Shown here: positions 26,630 to 35,047 of the stretch, piece after piece
Position numbering within the stretch: the first letter of the stretch is position 1
How the letters are laid out: every line of letters starts with the position of its first letter
Source: Chryseobacterium sp. MA9
GTDB taxonomy: Bacteria > Bacteroidota > Bacteroidia > Flavobacteriales > Weeksellaceae
Direction of reading: 5' to 3'
Length of the DNA: 64,000 nucleotides
NCBI RefSeq assembly: GCF_024399315.1
Contig: NZ_CP075170.1
Coordinates: 4,402,001-4,466,000, forward strand
Program-made: the position numbers and the translations under genes
The notes under the pieces: generated by a model
What the model was told of the DNA's origin: nothing
The model's input: the letters and a program-made list of their open reading frames with translations, nothing else
Database searches by the model: none

Positions 26630-27436
26630 TTAATTATTTGAGTCCTTTTGTTCTAATTTTTTAGCTTTAAGTTCTTCATCATAACTGTGTAATAGGTTGA
26701 AATCTTCTGTCTGCTCAATGGCAGTCATGATTTTCAGTAAAATTTCCGGTGCTTTTTCATTATCATAATCAATATCCAAAGGGGCTTTGAATTCCATCGT
26801 AGGTTTTACACCGGTTACCTTTACGCGGAGCCCTTTTTTATCGAAAGCTCTTCTGAATCCGTTTATTTTGATCGGAATTACGATAGGACGCTGATTTTTC
26901 ACCAATTTGGCTGTTCCTCTTCGTCCCTGTGCAAAAGCGGAAGTAGTTCCTTGAGGGAAAGTCGCTACCCAGCCATTGTCCAATGCTTTCATAATATTGT
27001 CTACCTCACTCATGTCTACCATTCTGTTGACATTTTTCCCTTCAGCTCTCCATGTTCTTTTTACCGTTACAGCACCTGCAATTTTGAAAATTTTGGGAAG
27101 AATACCTTTGTTCATGGTTTCCTCAGCTGCTACATAGTAAAAATCGATCTTAGGGTTCAATAGGTAGATCGGGTTTTTTATCGTGTTTAAATATCCGTTA
27201 TTTACAGCACAGAAAGCATGGTACATTGCTGCCACATCTGCAAAATAAGTCTGATGGTTGGATACAAAAAGTACGTTAGAGTCCGGAAGATCCACAAGGT
27301 GTTCTGTTCCGGTTATCTTTAACTTATTAAAGCCGTTGAATCTTCTGTATGATACAACTCCTAAAATAAAAATAATAAACCTTTTCAAAAAATAAGGTGT
27401 TCCGAATGCATCGGTGAAAATATTTTTCTTCGCCAT
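26630..27436 (-). CDS. 1-acyl-sn-glycerol-3-phosphate acyltransferase-like protein
   Basis: 268 residues. The acyltransferase motifs are NHQTYFADVAAMYHA (the His-Asp pair, spaced one residue wider than the usual NHxxxxD) and FPQGTTSAFAQGRRG (in place of FPEGTRS). TLKNPIYLLNPKIDFYYVAAE-like sequence (LNTIKNPIYLLNPKIDF) and KINGFRRAF fit the PlsC superfamily. It should add a fatty acyl chain to a lysophospholipid or glycolipid at the inner membrane; which one is unclear given the altered motifs. Confidence 0.8.
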   Translation of the reverse strand: MAKKNIFTDAFGTPYFLKRFIIFILGVVSYRRFNGFNKLKITGTEHLVDLPDSNVLFVSNHQTYFADVAAMYHAFCAVNNGYLNTIKNPIYLLNPKIDFYYVAAEETMNKGILPKIFKIAGAVTVKRTWRAEGKNVNRMVDMSEVDNIMKALDNGWVATFPQGTTSAFAQGRRGTAKLVKNQRPIVIPIKINGFRRAFDKKGLRVKVTGVKPTMEFKAPLDIDYDNEKAPEILLKIMTAIEQTEDFNLLHSYDEELKAKKLEQKDSNN

Positions 27437-27463
27437 CTCTCAATTAAACACGGTAGTGCAAAG

Positions 27464-28093
27464 TTACATTTTTTTCAGCAACTGGCTGAATTCACTTAAT
27501 ATCATCGCTGTAGCACCCCAGATAATGTATCCGTTGAAATTGATCACAGGAACCTCATATCCGTTTGCATTGGGCAGTGCCATGATTTCGGGGGTATCAG
27601 ACAGGTTGAGAAAGGAAGTGATAGGAAATTCTATGGTTTCCACAGCTTCCGTCTGCTGAAGAACGAAGGCAGGATTCTTTTTAGTATAAGAAATATAGGG
27701 ATATACATAAAAATTGCTCGGTGGGATATAAATAGGAGACATTTCTCTGATGATCCTTACATAATGTTTGTCTATTCCGATTTCTTCAGAAGTTTCCCGA
27801 ACTGCGGTTTCCGCAAAATCTCTGTCCATCTCCTCACGCTTTCCTCCAGGCAGTGAAATCTGCCCACTGTGTCTGTCGTGCTCATTAATCGTTCTTTGAA
27901 TCAATGGAAAATACCACTCGTTGTCTTTCAGATACAGAACGATATTAACAGCTGCAAATTTGGGATTCTTTGCCAATACTTCATCATAAGTAAAAACAGG
28001 GCGGGAGGGAGGTGAGAAAACTCCATGGGCGTGTTCACCGGGAAGTTCTACACTTTTTATTTTTCGTAATAAATCTTTTCCAAAATTTTCCAT
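27464..28093 (-). CDS. CoA pyrophosphatase-like NUDIX hydrolase
   Basis: 209 residues. The NUDIX box SLPGGKREEMDRDFAETAVRETSEEIGID (in segments) with REtxEEiG is intact and preceded by the CoA-hydrolase group's HSGQISLPGGK. ILSEFSQLL lies near the C-terminus. It hydrolyses CoA or a related nucleotide diphosphate. First gene of the NUDIX-PlsC-lipoprotein-Mpl run. A -7 box TAAATTTG (28105-28098) ends only 5 bases before the ATG, which would give a leaderless or nearly leaderless transcript. Confidence 0.87.
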   Translation of the reverse strand: MENFGKDLLRKIKSVELPGEHAHGVFSPPSRPVFTYDEVLAKNPKFAAVNIVLYLKDNEWYFPLIQRTINEHDRHSGQISLPGGKREEMDRDFAETAVRETSEEIGIDKHYVRIIREMSPIYIPPSNFYVYPYISYTKKNPAFVLQQTEAVETIEFPITSFLNLSDTPEIMALPNANGYEVPVINFNGYIIWGATAMILSEFSQLLKKM

Positions 28094-28097
28094 ACCT

Positions 28098-28105
28098 CAA
28101 ATTTA
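28098..28105 (-). promoter_or_regulatory. possible -7 element next to the NUDIX start codon
   Basis: TAAATTTG on the minus strand matches TAnnTTTG. No TTTG at -33; the match could be by chance. Confidence 0.3.
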
Positions 28106-28333
28106 ACAATATATCTTGAAGAAATAAGGGCCTTAACATTAATTAACCTATGTAATATTAGGATGAAAAGGTGAGTAGTTGTGAATTTTAGCTCACAGAT
28201 GAAAGGTGAGTTGTTGGTGATCGTAAAGAGTTTAAAACCAGGAACTGTGAAGTTTTAATGCTCATGGTGAATTTTGAAAAATGAATGAAAATCGCAGCCG
28301 GAGAAAATGAAGTATTCACCACTGAATGAGCTG

Positions 28334-28487
28334 TTTATAGTTCTGAAAAAGACTCCCGTATTTTTCCGTAACTGAAAACAATGACTTCCGTACAACGGTA
28401 AATAGTGACCCTTACAACTATAAACAGTGACTTTTGAAATTTACACTTTGATGGTGGTTTTTCATTTTTATACAGAGGCTACCTTTG
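28334..28487 (+). promoter_or_regulatory. curlin promoter with about 22-bp upstream direct repeats
   Basis: The -7 box TACCTTTG is at 28480-28487, with no TTTG at the right -33 distance. Upstream are imperfect direct repeats ending in TGAC: TACAACggTAAAtAGTGAC (28391-28409) and TACAACtaTAAAcAGTGAC (28413-28431), 22 bp apart, with weaker copies ending at 28385 and about 28353. The last repeat ends about 49 bases before the -7 box. This looks like an activator-dependent promoter. Confidence 0.55.
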
Positions 28488-28518
28488 CCTTACTATTAAC
28501 CAATTAATTTTTACTAAG

Positions 28519-29337
28519 ATGAAAAATTTACTTACAGGTGTACTTACACTATTCGCCATGAGTTTCGGATTCGCACAATTCAATATTGATGTGACTACCC
28601 AGACAGGAAACTTAAATGTTGCTACTGTGGATCAAACTGGTCTTTTGAATATCAACTCTTTGACACAGACAGGGAATCGTAATACTGCAGACATTGATCA
28701 GGTAGGTATTTTGAACGTTAATACTGCACAAAGTATCGGAAACAGAAACTCTATAGATGTAGATCAGGTAGGTATCGGAAATTCAAACGAAGTAATGCAG
28801 CTTGGAAACAGAAACTCTGCTTCAACATGGCAGCTTGGAGTTCTTAACTCTACAGAACAAACTCAGATCGGAAGAAGAAATGATGCTTCTTCGGTACAGG
28901 TAGGATTAGGTAACTCTGTCGTTCAATATCAGGACGGAAGAAGAAATGATGCTTCAGCAATTCAGTTAGGTAGTGGTAATGACGCTTATCAAATTCAGTT
29001 GGGAAGAAGAAATGATGCCAGCGGACTTCAGATAGGAGCCAACAATGTCCTTGTTCAGTATCAGGATGGTAATGATAACAGTGCTACTCATGCTCAAGTC
29101 GGATCAGGTAATATTGCCGCTTCAGTTCAGGTAGGAGATGATAATACATCTGCTGGATTACAGATAGGTAGTGCCAATCAGCTTTATCAGTTCCAGATAG
29201 GAGATTCCAATACAGCTATTGACCTTCAGATGGGTAATGGTAACTTTACCTGGGTAGCTCAAAGTGGTACTGGCCATTTCCACTTAGGAGCTCAGGTAGG
29301 TAACGGAAACTCAATGATTGTGAATCAATCCAATTAA
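28519..29337 (+). CDS. major curlin-like amyloid subunit
   Basis: 272 residues. A signal peptide (MKNLLTGVLTLFAMSFGFAQ) is followed from residue 28 to the end by 22 repeats of exactly 11 residues, pattern Q-hydrophobic-G-x-x-N-x5, without a break in register. The Gln/Asn ladder is that of CsgA/CsgB curlins, each repeat one beta-strand-turn rung. It should be secreted through CsgG and polymerise on the cell surface as amyloid. It has its own promoter and terminator, so it can be made in larger amount than the secretion proteins behind it. Confidence 0.92.
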   Translation: MKNLLTGVLTLFAMSFGFAQFNIDVTTQTGNLNVATVDQTGLLNINSLTQTGNRNTADIDQVGILNVNTAQSIGNRNSIDVDQVGIGNSNEVMQLGNRNSASTWQLGVLNSTEQTQIGRRNDASSVQVGLGNSVVQYQDGRRNDASAIQLGSGNDAYQIQLGRRNDASGLQIGANNVLVQYQDGNDNSATHAQVGSGNIAASVQVGDDNTSAGLQIGSANQLYQFQIGDSNTAIDLQMGNGNFTWVAQSGTGHFHLGAQVGNGNSMIVNQSN

Positions 29338-29372
29338 GCCCTATAACACATACTGTAAATCTTAGAAATTGT

Positions 29373-29402
29373 AAAGGAGAAACTACAGGGTTTCTCCTTT
29401 TT
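29373..29402 (+). terminator. terminator after the major curlin gene
   Basis: AAAGGAGAAAC pairs with GTTTCTCCTTT followed by a T run. It separates the subunit gene from the secretion genes. Confidence 0.85.
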
Positions 29403-29452
29403 TACCTCCAGTTTTCTCCGGTTTGCATCAGTATCTTTAATACATAGAGGCC

Positions 29453-29851
29453 ATGTTTACTTTAAGATGGAGTGTTTTTGCTCTTTTCATATTATTGCCA
29501 TTACAGGCACAAGAAATAGACTGGGATAAGATCAACAGCAATACAATCTTTAATCTTATAGCCAGGCAGCAGATTGATCAGACTTCATACGGTACCAATA
29601 TCATTCAGATGGGTGATTATAACAATGCCGAGCTTTCTCTTAATGCCAGAACTAATATTGCCGTAAAACAACTGGGAGACTTTAATACGCTTTATTTTAT
29701 CAATTCATTTACAGATAAAGAAACTAAAGCTGCCATTACTGCACAAGGAAACAATAATATTATTGATGTCACGGGAAACAACAGTATTTCGGATGGAATT
29801 CAGATCAATGTAAAGGGAGACAATAAAACAGTTTTCATGAGAAACTATTAA
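29453..29851 (+). CDS. minor curlin / CsgB-like nucleator
   Basis: 132 residues. Signal peptide MFTLRWSVFALFILLPLQAQ. The rest has fewer, looser curlin-like repeats: IIQMGDYNNAEL, VKQLGDFNTLYF, ITAQGNNNIIDVTGNNS and INVKGDNKTVFM. This size and irregularity suit the surface-bound nucleator CsgB. It leads the secretion operon (csgE 7 bases later). The basis for CsgB rather than a second CsgA is only the repeat irregularity and position. Confidence 0.78.
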   Translation: MFTLRWSVFALFILLPLQAQEIDWDKINSNTIFNLIARQQIDQTSYGTNIIQMGDYNNAELSLNARTNIAVKQLGDFNTLYFINSFTDKETKAAITAQGNNNIIDVTGNNSISDGIQINVKGDNKTVFMRNY

Positions 29852-29858
29852 AACACAA

Positions 29859-30593
29859 ATGATGAAACTTTTATATTCCCTTAGCCTGAGCACATTTTTT
29901 AGCTTCCTGTCTGTATGGACTTATGGGCAGGAAGATAAAAAAATAAACGCAAGGATAGAGAGCAGCCTCCTTGAAAATCAGGTTATACTGAAAGCAATTG
30001 TAATGAACAATACCCCTGTTTATAAGGAACTGAATTATCTTTTGGTTTCTATTAAAAAAGGAAACGGCGGGAACCTTTCAAACAATCAGCAGAATGGTAA
30101 ATTTTCTGTGAATCCCAATGAAGTCAAAATATTATCGGAGATCAGTGTAAATCTTGAATCAAAAGATGCTTTGAAGGCGTTTCTTTATATCAGAGATGAG
30201 GAAACACAAAAGCTGGTTGCTAAAGACAGCCTGGAGCTTAACAGTGATCTTTTTAAAAAGAAAACAGCAAAGGTTGAAGAAGATGCGGCTTATGAACTGA
30301 GAGGACTTACGATTGATGAAACCAAAACCAAGGTTGGAAAAGATTTTTATGATCTGTTTTATATGCAATACAGCCAGCTTCCGGATAAAAGCAGCAGTGC
30401 CGTTACGATTACAGAACTTCCCCTTCGCGGAACAAGCGGCCAGATCAATATCCAGATTGAGGATAAAATTATTTACAGTTTTATGACCAATCCTGCAGAA
30501 GATTATTTAAAAGAGCAGCTTGTCTACAGCTTAAAATATATCAAAGAATTTAACGCTAAGAAAAACCTTATTAAAAATGAATTTATCTACTAA
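29859..30593 (+). CDS. csgE: CsgE with N-terminal CsgH-like domain
   Basis: 244 residues, about twice the size of E. coli CsgE (129). Signal peptide to about residue 24. Residues 25-130 form a beta-rich domain like CsgH, the curli chaperone (VILKAIVMNNTPVYKELNYLLVSIKKG). The C-terminal half (from ELRGLTIDETKTKVGKDFYDLFY) is CsgE, which caps CsgG and gives secretion specificity. The fusion would join the subunit chaperone to the gate. The ATG is 7 bases after the csgB-like stop. Confidence 0.85.
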   Translation: MMKLLYSLSLSTFFSFLSVWTYGQEDKKINARIESSLLENQVILKAIVMNNTPVYKELNYLLVSIKKGNGGNLSNNQQNGKFSVNPNEVKILSEISVNLESKDALKAFLYIRDEETQKLVAKDSLELNSDLFKKKTAKVEEDAAYELRGLTIDETKTKVGKDFYDLFYMQYSQLPDKSSSAVTITELPLRGTSGQINIQIEDKIIYSFMTNPAEDYLKEQLVYSLKYIKEFNAKKNLIKNEFIY

Positions 30594-30595
30594 AA

Positions 30596-31015
30596 ATGTC
30601 CGCCATGAAAACTTTTATCATTATTTTGACCTTTATTGCGGGTATTTTCTACGGAAAATCTCAGCAGCTCGTCTACAAACCGGTCAATCCGGCTTTTGGA
30701 GGAGATACATTTAATTACCAGTGGCTTTTAAGCTCTGCCAATGCACAAAACCAATTTGACGAAAAAAATGATTTCAGCGATTTGCTGGATCGTGTAAATT
30801 CTCTTGACAGCTTTACCCAGAGTCTCAACAGACAGATTCTCAGTGAACTTTCAAGAAAACTGTTTGATGAACAGTTTGGTGACGGAAATATAAAGCCCGG
30901 AAATTATCTTTTCGGATCGCTTTATTTACAGATTACCAATACTAATCAGGGACTTTTAATCAATATTTTGGATACCAGTAATGGCGATCAGTCCGAGATC
31001 GTAATTCCGAAATAG
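30596..31015 (+). CDS. csgF: curli assembly protein CsgF
   Basis: 139 residues. The signal peptide is followed by QQLVYKPVNPAFGGDTFNYQWLLSSANAQNQF, the very conserved N-terminal CsgF segment that inserts in the CsgG channel. The rest leads to GLLINILDTSNGDQSEIVI. It anchors the nucleator at the cell surface. Two bases separate it from csgE. An alternative start at 30605 gives a slightly shorter leader. Confidence 0.93.
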   Translation: MSAMKTFIIILTFIAGIFYGKSQQLVYKPVNPAFGGDTFNYQWLLSSANAQNQFDEKNDFSDLLDRVNSLDSFTQSLNRQILSELSRKLFDEQFGDGNIKPGNYLFGSLYLQITNTNQGLLINILDTSNGDQSEIVIPK

Positions 31016-31038
31016 GAATAACTAAAAATAAACTTACC

Positions 31039-32160
31039 ATGACAACCTACACTTACACCAGAATCTTTTTCTGTAGTTTCCTGCTATGCATTCTGCAGGC
31101 TTGTAGTTCAATATTTGGTTTACCTTCGGATCCCGAAAAACCAACAATGGGTGAGGTTACTTCCTCTACCGCAGAATTGAAAAACCTTCCCCTTCCCAAA
31201 GAGAAAATTGTAATAGGGGTCTACAAATTCCGGGACCAGACCGGCCAGTATAAACCTTCTGAAAACGGAAACAACTGGAGCACGGCAGTCCCTCAGGGAA
31301 CCACCACCATTCTTATCAAAGCACTGGAAGACAGCCATTGGTTTATCCCTATTGAAAGGGAAAATATTGCGAATCTTCTCAATGAAAGACAAATCATCCG
31401 TTCCACACGACAGGAATATATAAAGGATGCAGATAAAAACAGTCAGGCACTTCCTCCTCTTTTGTATGCCGGAATTCTTCTTGAAGGCGGCGTAATCTCC
31501 TATGACAGCAATATTCTCACCGGAGGGCTTGGAGCAAGGTATTTCGGAATTGGTGCTTCTACACAATACCGTCAGGACAGAATTACTATTTACCTTCGTG
31601 CTGTCTCTACCCTTAATGGAGAAATTCTTAAAACAGTTTATACCTCTAAAACTATCCTTTCCACCAGCGTCAACGGAAGTTTTTTCAGATATATTGATAC
31701 AGAAAGGCTTCTTGAAGCTGAGGTTGGTCTCACCCAGAATGAGCCCGTTCAGCTTGCTGTAACAGAGGCTATTGAAAAAGCTGTAAAATCTCTTATCGTA
31801 GAAGGAATAAGAGACAAAATATGGGGGAAAGCAGTGGATACCAATGGAGGATACGAGACTTTAATCAATGAATATAACAGAGAGCAGGAGCAAAATAACG
31901 GAAGAGCAGTGGGTGGCAAATATCCGGAGAACTACAGACAGAAAGTTTCAGTATTTGCCAATGTTGAAGGACAGAAAGTGAAAGATGATTATGTAGGCTC
32001 TAAAATGAACGTTGGAGGCAAAATAGGATTCAAATATTTCCTTACTCCCTACCTGAATGTAGAAGTGAATGGCAGTTATTTTACTCTTGAAAATTCAAAT
32101 ATTGTGAAAAGAAACTATTTTGGTCCCGAAGTGAACCTGGAATATGTGCTTTTTCCTTAA
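31039..32160 (+). CDS. csgG: CsgG curli secretion channel with C-terminal extension, cut by an in-frame stop
   Basis: 373 residues. Lipoprotein signal ending LLCILQACSS (Cys about 22). The channel domain fills residues 30-275: IVIGVYKFRDQTGQYKP, FIPIERENIANLLNERQIIR, GGVISYDSNILTGGLGARYFGIG, and AVTEAIEKAVKSLIVEGI. E. coli CsgG ends about here; this protein goes on into beta-strand-rich sequence (VSVFANVEGQ, GGKIGFKYFLTPYLNVEVNGSYF) that stops at TAA 32158-32160. The same frame stays open for 80 more codons of beta-barrel sequence, so the original was about 454 residues. The channel itself appears complete. Confidence 0.9.
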   Translation: MTTYTYTRIFFCSFLLCILQACSSIFGLPSDPEKPTMGEVTSSTAELKNLPLPKEKIVIGVYKFRDQTGQYKPSENGNNWSTAVPQGTTTILIKALEDSHWFIPIERENIANLLNERQIIRSTRQEYIKDADKNSQALPPLLYAGILLEGGVISYDSNILTGGLGARYFGIGASTQYRQDRITIYLRAVSTLNGEILKTVYTSKTILSTSVNGSFFRYIDTERLLEAEVGLTQNEPVQLAVTEAIEKAVKSLIVEGIRDKIWGKAVDTNGGYETLINEYNREQEQNNGRAVGGKYPENYRQKVSVFANVEGQKVKDDYVGSKMNVGGKIGFKYFLTPYLNVEVNGSYFTLENSNIVKRNYFGPEVNLEYVLFP

Positions 32161-32403
32161 TACAGATTCAGCCCATACATTTACGGTGGAGCTGGAGCCA
32201 TGTATTCAAAATATAAACCCCAATATAAAGCACAGTTCGGAGGAGGTCTGGAATATATGATCGGCCGGAATGTTTCACTGAGAGCTTCAGCTCAATATGA
32301 CCTGGGCTTTAAAGATAACTGGGAAGGCCTTGTGAATGGGAAAAGGAAAGATCAGGCCTTACGCTTTGGTATAGGAATCAACTTTTACTTCGGAAACAAA
32401 TAA
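32161..32403 (+). pseudogene. detached C-terminal beta-barrel part of CsgG
   Basis: Directly after the csgG TAA, in the same frame, lie 80 codons: YRFSPYIYGGAGAMYSKY, FGGGLEYMIGRNVSLRAS, LRFGIGINFYFGNK, typical outer-membrane barrel strands with aromatic ends. An AAA or AAG to TAA change would explain the stop. The first ATG is at 32200 but the piece has no signal peptide, so an independent gene is unlikely. Readthrough or a sequencing error are alternatives. Confidence 0.7.
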
Positions 32404-32414
32404 AAACACGAATT

Positions 32415-33926
32415 ATGAAAACTTTAATTAAAATACTAAGCATATTCATCTTTGCTTTTTGTCTGTTTTCATGCAATGAAGACCTTGTAGAACAGGCTCA
32501 AACAGGAATGTTAAAAGGAAAAGTAGTAAAAAGAGGCAGTAATGTGCCGCTTTCTAATGTGAAAATCTTTACCAATCCTACAACTCAGACGGTTTTCAGT
32601 GGTACAGACGGTTCTTTTGAAATCGCAGCCATGCCGGTAGGAAATTATTCTGTAAAAGCAGAGCTTTCAGGATATATTACCAGCTTTCAGTCTGTCAATA
32701 TACAGAATCAAAATCAAGTGGTAACAGCAGTTTTTGAGATGGATGATGATACGTCATTGAATTCTCCTCCCGCTACACCACAGTTGCTAAGTCCGATAGA
32801 TAACGCAGTAAATCAACCTTTGAGCGTCGAATTAACCTGGAGCGCAACAGATCCGGATACAGCGGATGTTTTAAAATACAGTTTGGCAATTAAAAATAAT
32901 CTTGACACTAATGTGATTCAGGTTAATGATTTGACAGCTAATCATTATACGCTTTCAAATCTGAAGTTTGGTGTAAGTTACTTCTGGCAGGTGTCTGTTT
33001 CGGACGGCATTCACCAGCCAGTTTTAAGCTCTATCAGTAAATTTACCACCAATACAGTGCCAGCCAACAGGTATCATTATACACAAAAACAGAATGGGAA
33101 CTTTGTTATCATCTCCAGTGATGATCAGGGAAATAATTTTCAGTTTACCAATTCCTCCTACAACAGCTGGCGACCGCGTAAGAACAATAATGCAGGTCTC
33201 ATTGCTTTCCTTCGTACAGAAGGCGGAAGTACTCATATTTATACAGCTAATCCTGACGGTTCCAATCCTTTTAAAGTAACCACTGTTGCTGTAGCAGGTT
33301 TTAATAATTATGAAATGGATTTTGCCTGGAGTACAAACGGTAAGGAACTTATTTATTCTAATTTCAATAAATTATACAGGATCAATAAAGATGGCAGCGG
33401 TCTGAGTCTGGTATATACCACCCCAGACGGAAGTATGATATCCGAATGCGACTGGAGCTACGATGGTAGTAAAATAGCTTTGAAAACCAATGATTATAAT
33501 GGCTATAACACTAAAGTTTATGTTATAGACATGACGGGAAGTGTCCTTAAAACCGTTTTGTCCGGCTCTCCAGGAGCCAGCGGTGGATTGAATTTCTCCG
33601 TAGACGGACAGCTTCTTCTCTTTACCAGAGATGTTTCGGGATATCTGGATGGAAGCGGAAATTACCGACAGCTTGATTCTCATATTTTCATCTACAATCT
33701 GGTCACAGATGTAGTAAGTGATATTTCCGCTGAAAGCGAAAAAGTGATGGGAACCAATGACCTTGACCCAAGGTTTTCACCCAATAATGCACAGATCATT
33801 TTTATGAACACCTCCAATGATAATATTTCGCAAAGGAATGTAATGGTAATTGATCTTAACAATAGTCTGACAGATCTTACCCGAACTGTGCTTTTCAGCA
33901 ACGGGGAGATGCCGGATTATGAATAG
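32415..33926 (+). CDS. curli-locus lipoprotein with carboxypeptidase-regulatory-like, FN3-like and beta-propeller domains
   Basis: 503 residues. Lipoprotein signal (IFIFAFCLFSC, Cys about 20). Domain 1 (30-110): CarboxypepD-regulatory-like beta sandwich (LKGKVVKRGSNVPLSNVKIF). Domain 2 (120-215): fibronectin-III-like (PATPQLLSPIDNAVNQPLSVELTWSA). Domain 3 (220-503): TolB/WD40-like propeller blades (HIYTANPDGSNPFKVT, LYRINKDGSGLSLVY, WSYDGSKIAL, FSPNNAQIIFMN). It follows csgG by 12 bases beyond the cut barrel. Likely on the cell surface, perhaps tying fibres to the envelope; function unknown. Confidence 0.82.
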   Translation: MKTLIKILSIFIFAFCLFSCNEDLVEQAQTGMLKGKVVKRGSNVPLSNVKIFTNPTTQTVFSGTDGSFEIAAMPVGNYSVKAELSGYITSFQSVNIQNQNQVVTAVFEMDDDTSLNSPPATPQLLSPIDNAVNQPLSVELTWSATDPDTADVLKYSLAIKNNLDTNVIQVNDLTANHYTLSNLKFGVSYFWQVSVSDGIHQPVLSSISKFTTNTVPANRYHYTQKQNGNFVIISSDDQGNNFQFTNSSYNSWRPRKNNNAGLIAFLRTEGGSTHIYTANPDGSNPFKVTTVAVAGFNNYEMDFAWSTNGKELIYSNFNKLYRINKDGSGLSLVYTTPDGSMISECDWSYDGSKIALKTNDYNGYNTKVYVIDMTGSVLKTVLSGSPGASGGLNFSVDGQLLLFTRDVSGYLDGSGNYRQLDSHIFIYNLVTDVVSDISAESEKVMGTNDLDPRFSPNNAQIIFMNTSNDNISQRNVMVIDLNNSLTDLTRTVLFSNGEMPDYE

Positions 33927-34092
33927 AGTTCAGGGTTTTAAAGTTTAAAGTTCCAGTTGTGAGCCGGAGATTAGAGATTTGAGTTGTTTGCAGATAAACA
34001 ATACGGTCAAAGTTATATAAGCTTTTTCATAGCTCAGTTTCTGATCTCTATGTCTCACTTCTAATCTTTGAATAAGGATTAATAATAAGTTG

Positions 34093-34162
34093 TGCCTGAT
34101 TCCAATCCATAAGAACAAGTTCAGGCATAAAAAAATTCCAGGCTGTAAAGTCTGGAATTTTT
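34093..34162. terminator. terminators between the curli locus and the LuxR-type regulator
   Basis: Two stems: TGCCTGA with TCAGGCA (34093-34126) and AAAAATTCCAG with CTGGAATTTTT (34131-34162). The rest of 33927-34183 has tracts like GGTTTTAAAGTTTAAAGTTCC and AGATTAGAGATTTGAG, which resemble dispersed intergenic repeats. Confidence 0.75.
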
Positions 34163-34183
34163 TGAGTTTTTCATTGGGAAATT

Positions 34184-34834
34184 TCAGTCGATAATATGAT
34201 TCTCAATAGCATATTTTACAATTCCGACTGAGTTTTTCGCATTGAGTTTCAAAAGAATTCTTTTTCGGTGTGTTTCTACCGTATTGATACTGATAAAAAG
34301 TTTTTCAGAGATATCTTTACTGCTGCATCCGTCGCAGATCAGTTTAAGGATTTCCATTTCACGGCGGGTGAGGGGTTCTTTGATGTGGGGATTTTGTTTT
34401 CCCTGTTCACTGCTGATGAAATTCATCATTTTTTCCTTTGCATGATCACTGATATAGATCTCATTAAGGAGTAAAATATTAATGGATTTCAGGAACTCAT
34501 CATATGTACAGTTTTTGTCCAGATAACCTTTGATGCCTTTGTTGAAGAGCTTCCGCATATCTATCACGTCATAAGAGCTTCCTATGAGAATGATTTTGGT
34601 GTTTTTATGTTCAGAAATAATGCTTTCTACCAACTTGCAGATTTCAGTAAGCATGAGCATGTTTGAGCTCATGACAAGCATTTCCGGTGGTTCTTCTTTT
34701 AAGTGTTTGGAGAGGGTTTCTAAAGAATTACAAATGTCAATTGTGCTAAAAATTTTGCTTTGTGTAAGCAGTCTTGATAATCCCTCGGTATAAAGCATGG
34801 GCTCATCAAAAATGGTCAATCTTGGTTTCATCAT
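34184..34834 (-). CDS. LuxR/NarL-type regulator with degenerate receiver domain (CsgD-like candidate)
   Basis: 216 residues. The receiver-like half (1-125) keeps the acidic pair (TIFDEPMLY) and a Lys (GIKGYLDKN), but the phosphoacceptor position reads MLVMSSNM in place of the usual LLDxxMP, so Asp is missing. The C-terminal helix-turn-helix is standard (LTRREMEILKLICDGCSSKDISEKLFISINTVETHRKRIL). E. coli CsgD, the curli activator, likewise is a LuxR protein with an atypical receiver. Position next to the curli genes suggests control of curli, but this is inference. Confidence 0.82.
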   Translation of the reverse strand: MMKPRLTIFDEPMLYTEGLSRLLTQSKIFSTIDICNSLETLSKHLKEEPPEMLVMSSNMLMLTEICKLVESIISEHKNTKIILIGSSYDVIDMRKLFNKGIKGYLDKNCTYDEFLKSINILLLNEIYISDHAKEKMMNFISSEQGKQNPHIKEPLTRREMEILKLICDGCSSKDISEKLFISINTVETHRKRILLKLNAKNSVGIVKYAIENHIID

Positions 34835-35047
34835 GGTTTGTTTTGTTTATATAAAAATAGGAAAAAAACTTCATATTTTAAACAAAATTGTTAAATAATT
34901 TTAATTTATGTTGTTTTTGTTAGTGGTAAAATGTTATTTTTATTAGTTATTTAATAAATAATTCTCTTTTGGTGGAATTTTTTGGAGTTATTATTGTTAA
35001 AACGTATTATTCATCATTGTTTTTGAAGTTTGCTTTCAAATGTGGTA

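Noticed and set aside
28603..29330. DNA tandem repeat or CRISPR within the curlin gene
   Set aside because: The 33-base period reflects the 11-residue protein repeat; the DNA itself is diverged and in frame.
32200..32403. An independent small gene after csgG
   Set aside because: It continues the csgG frame from the stop, has no signal peptide and looks like the missing barrel end.
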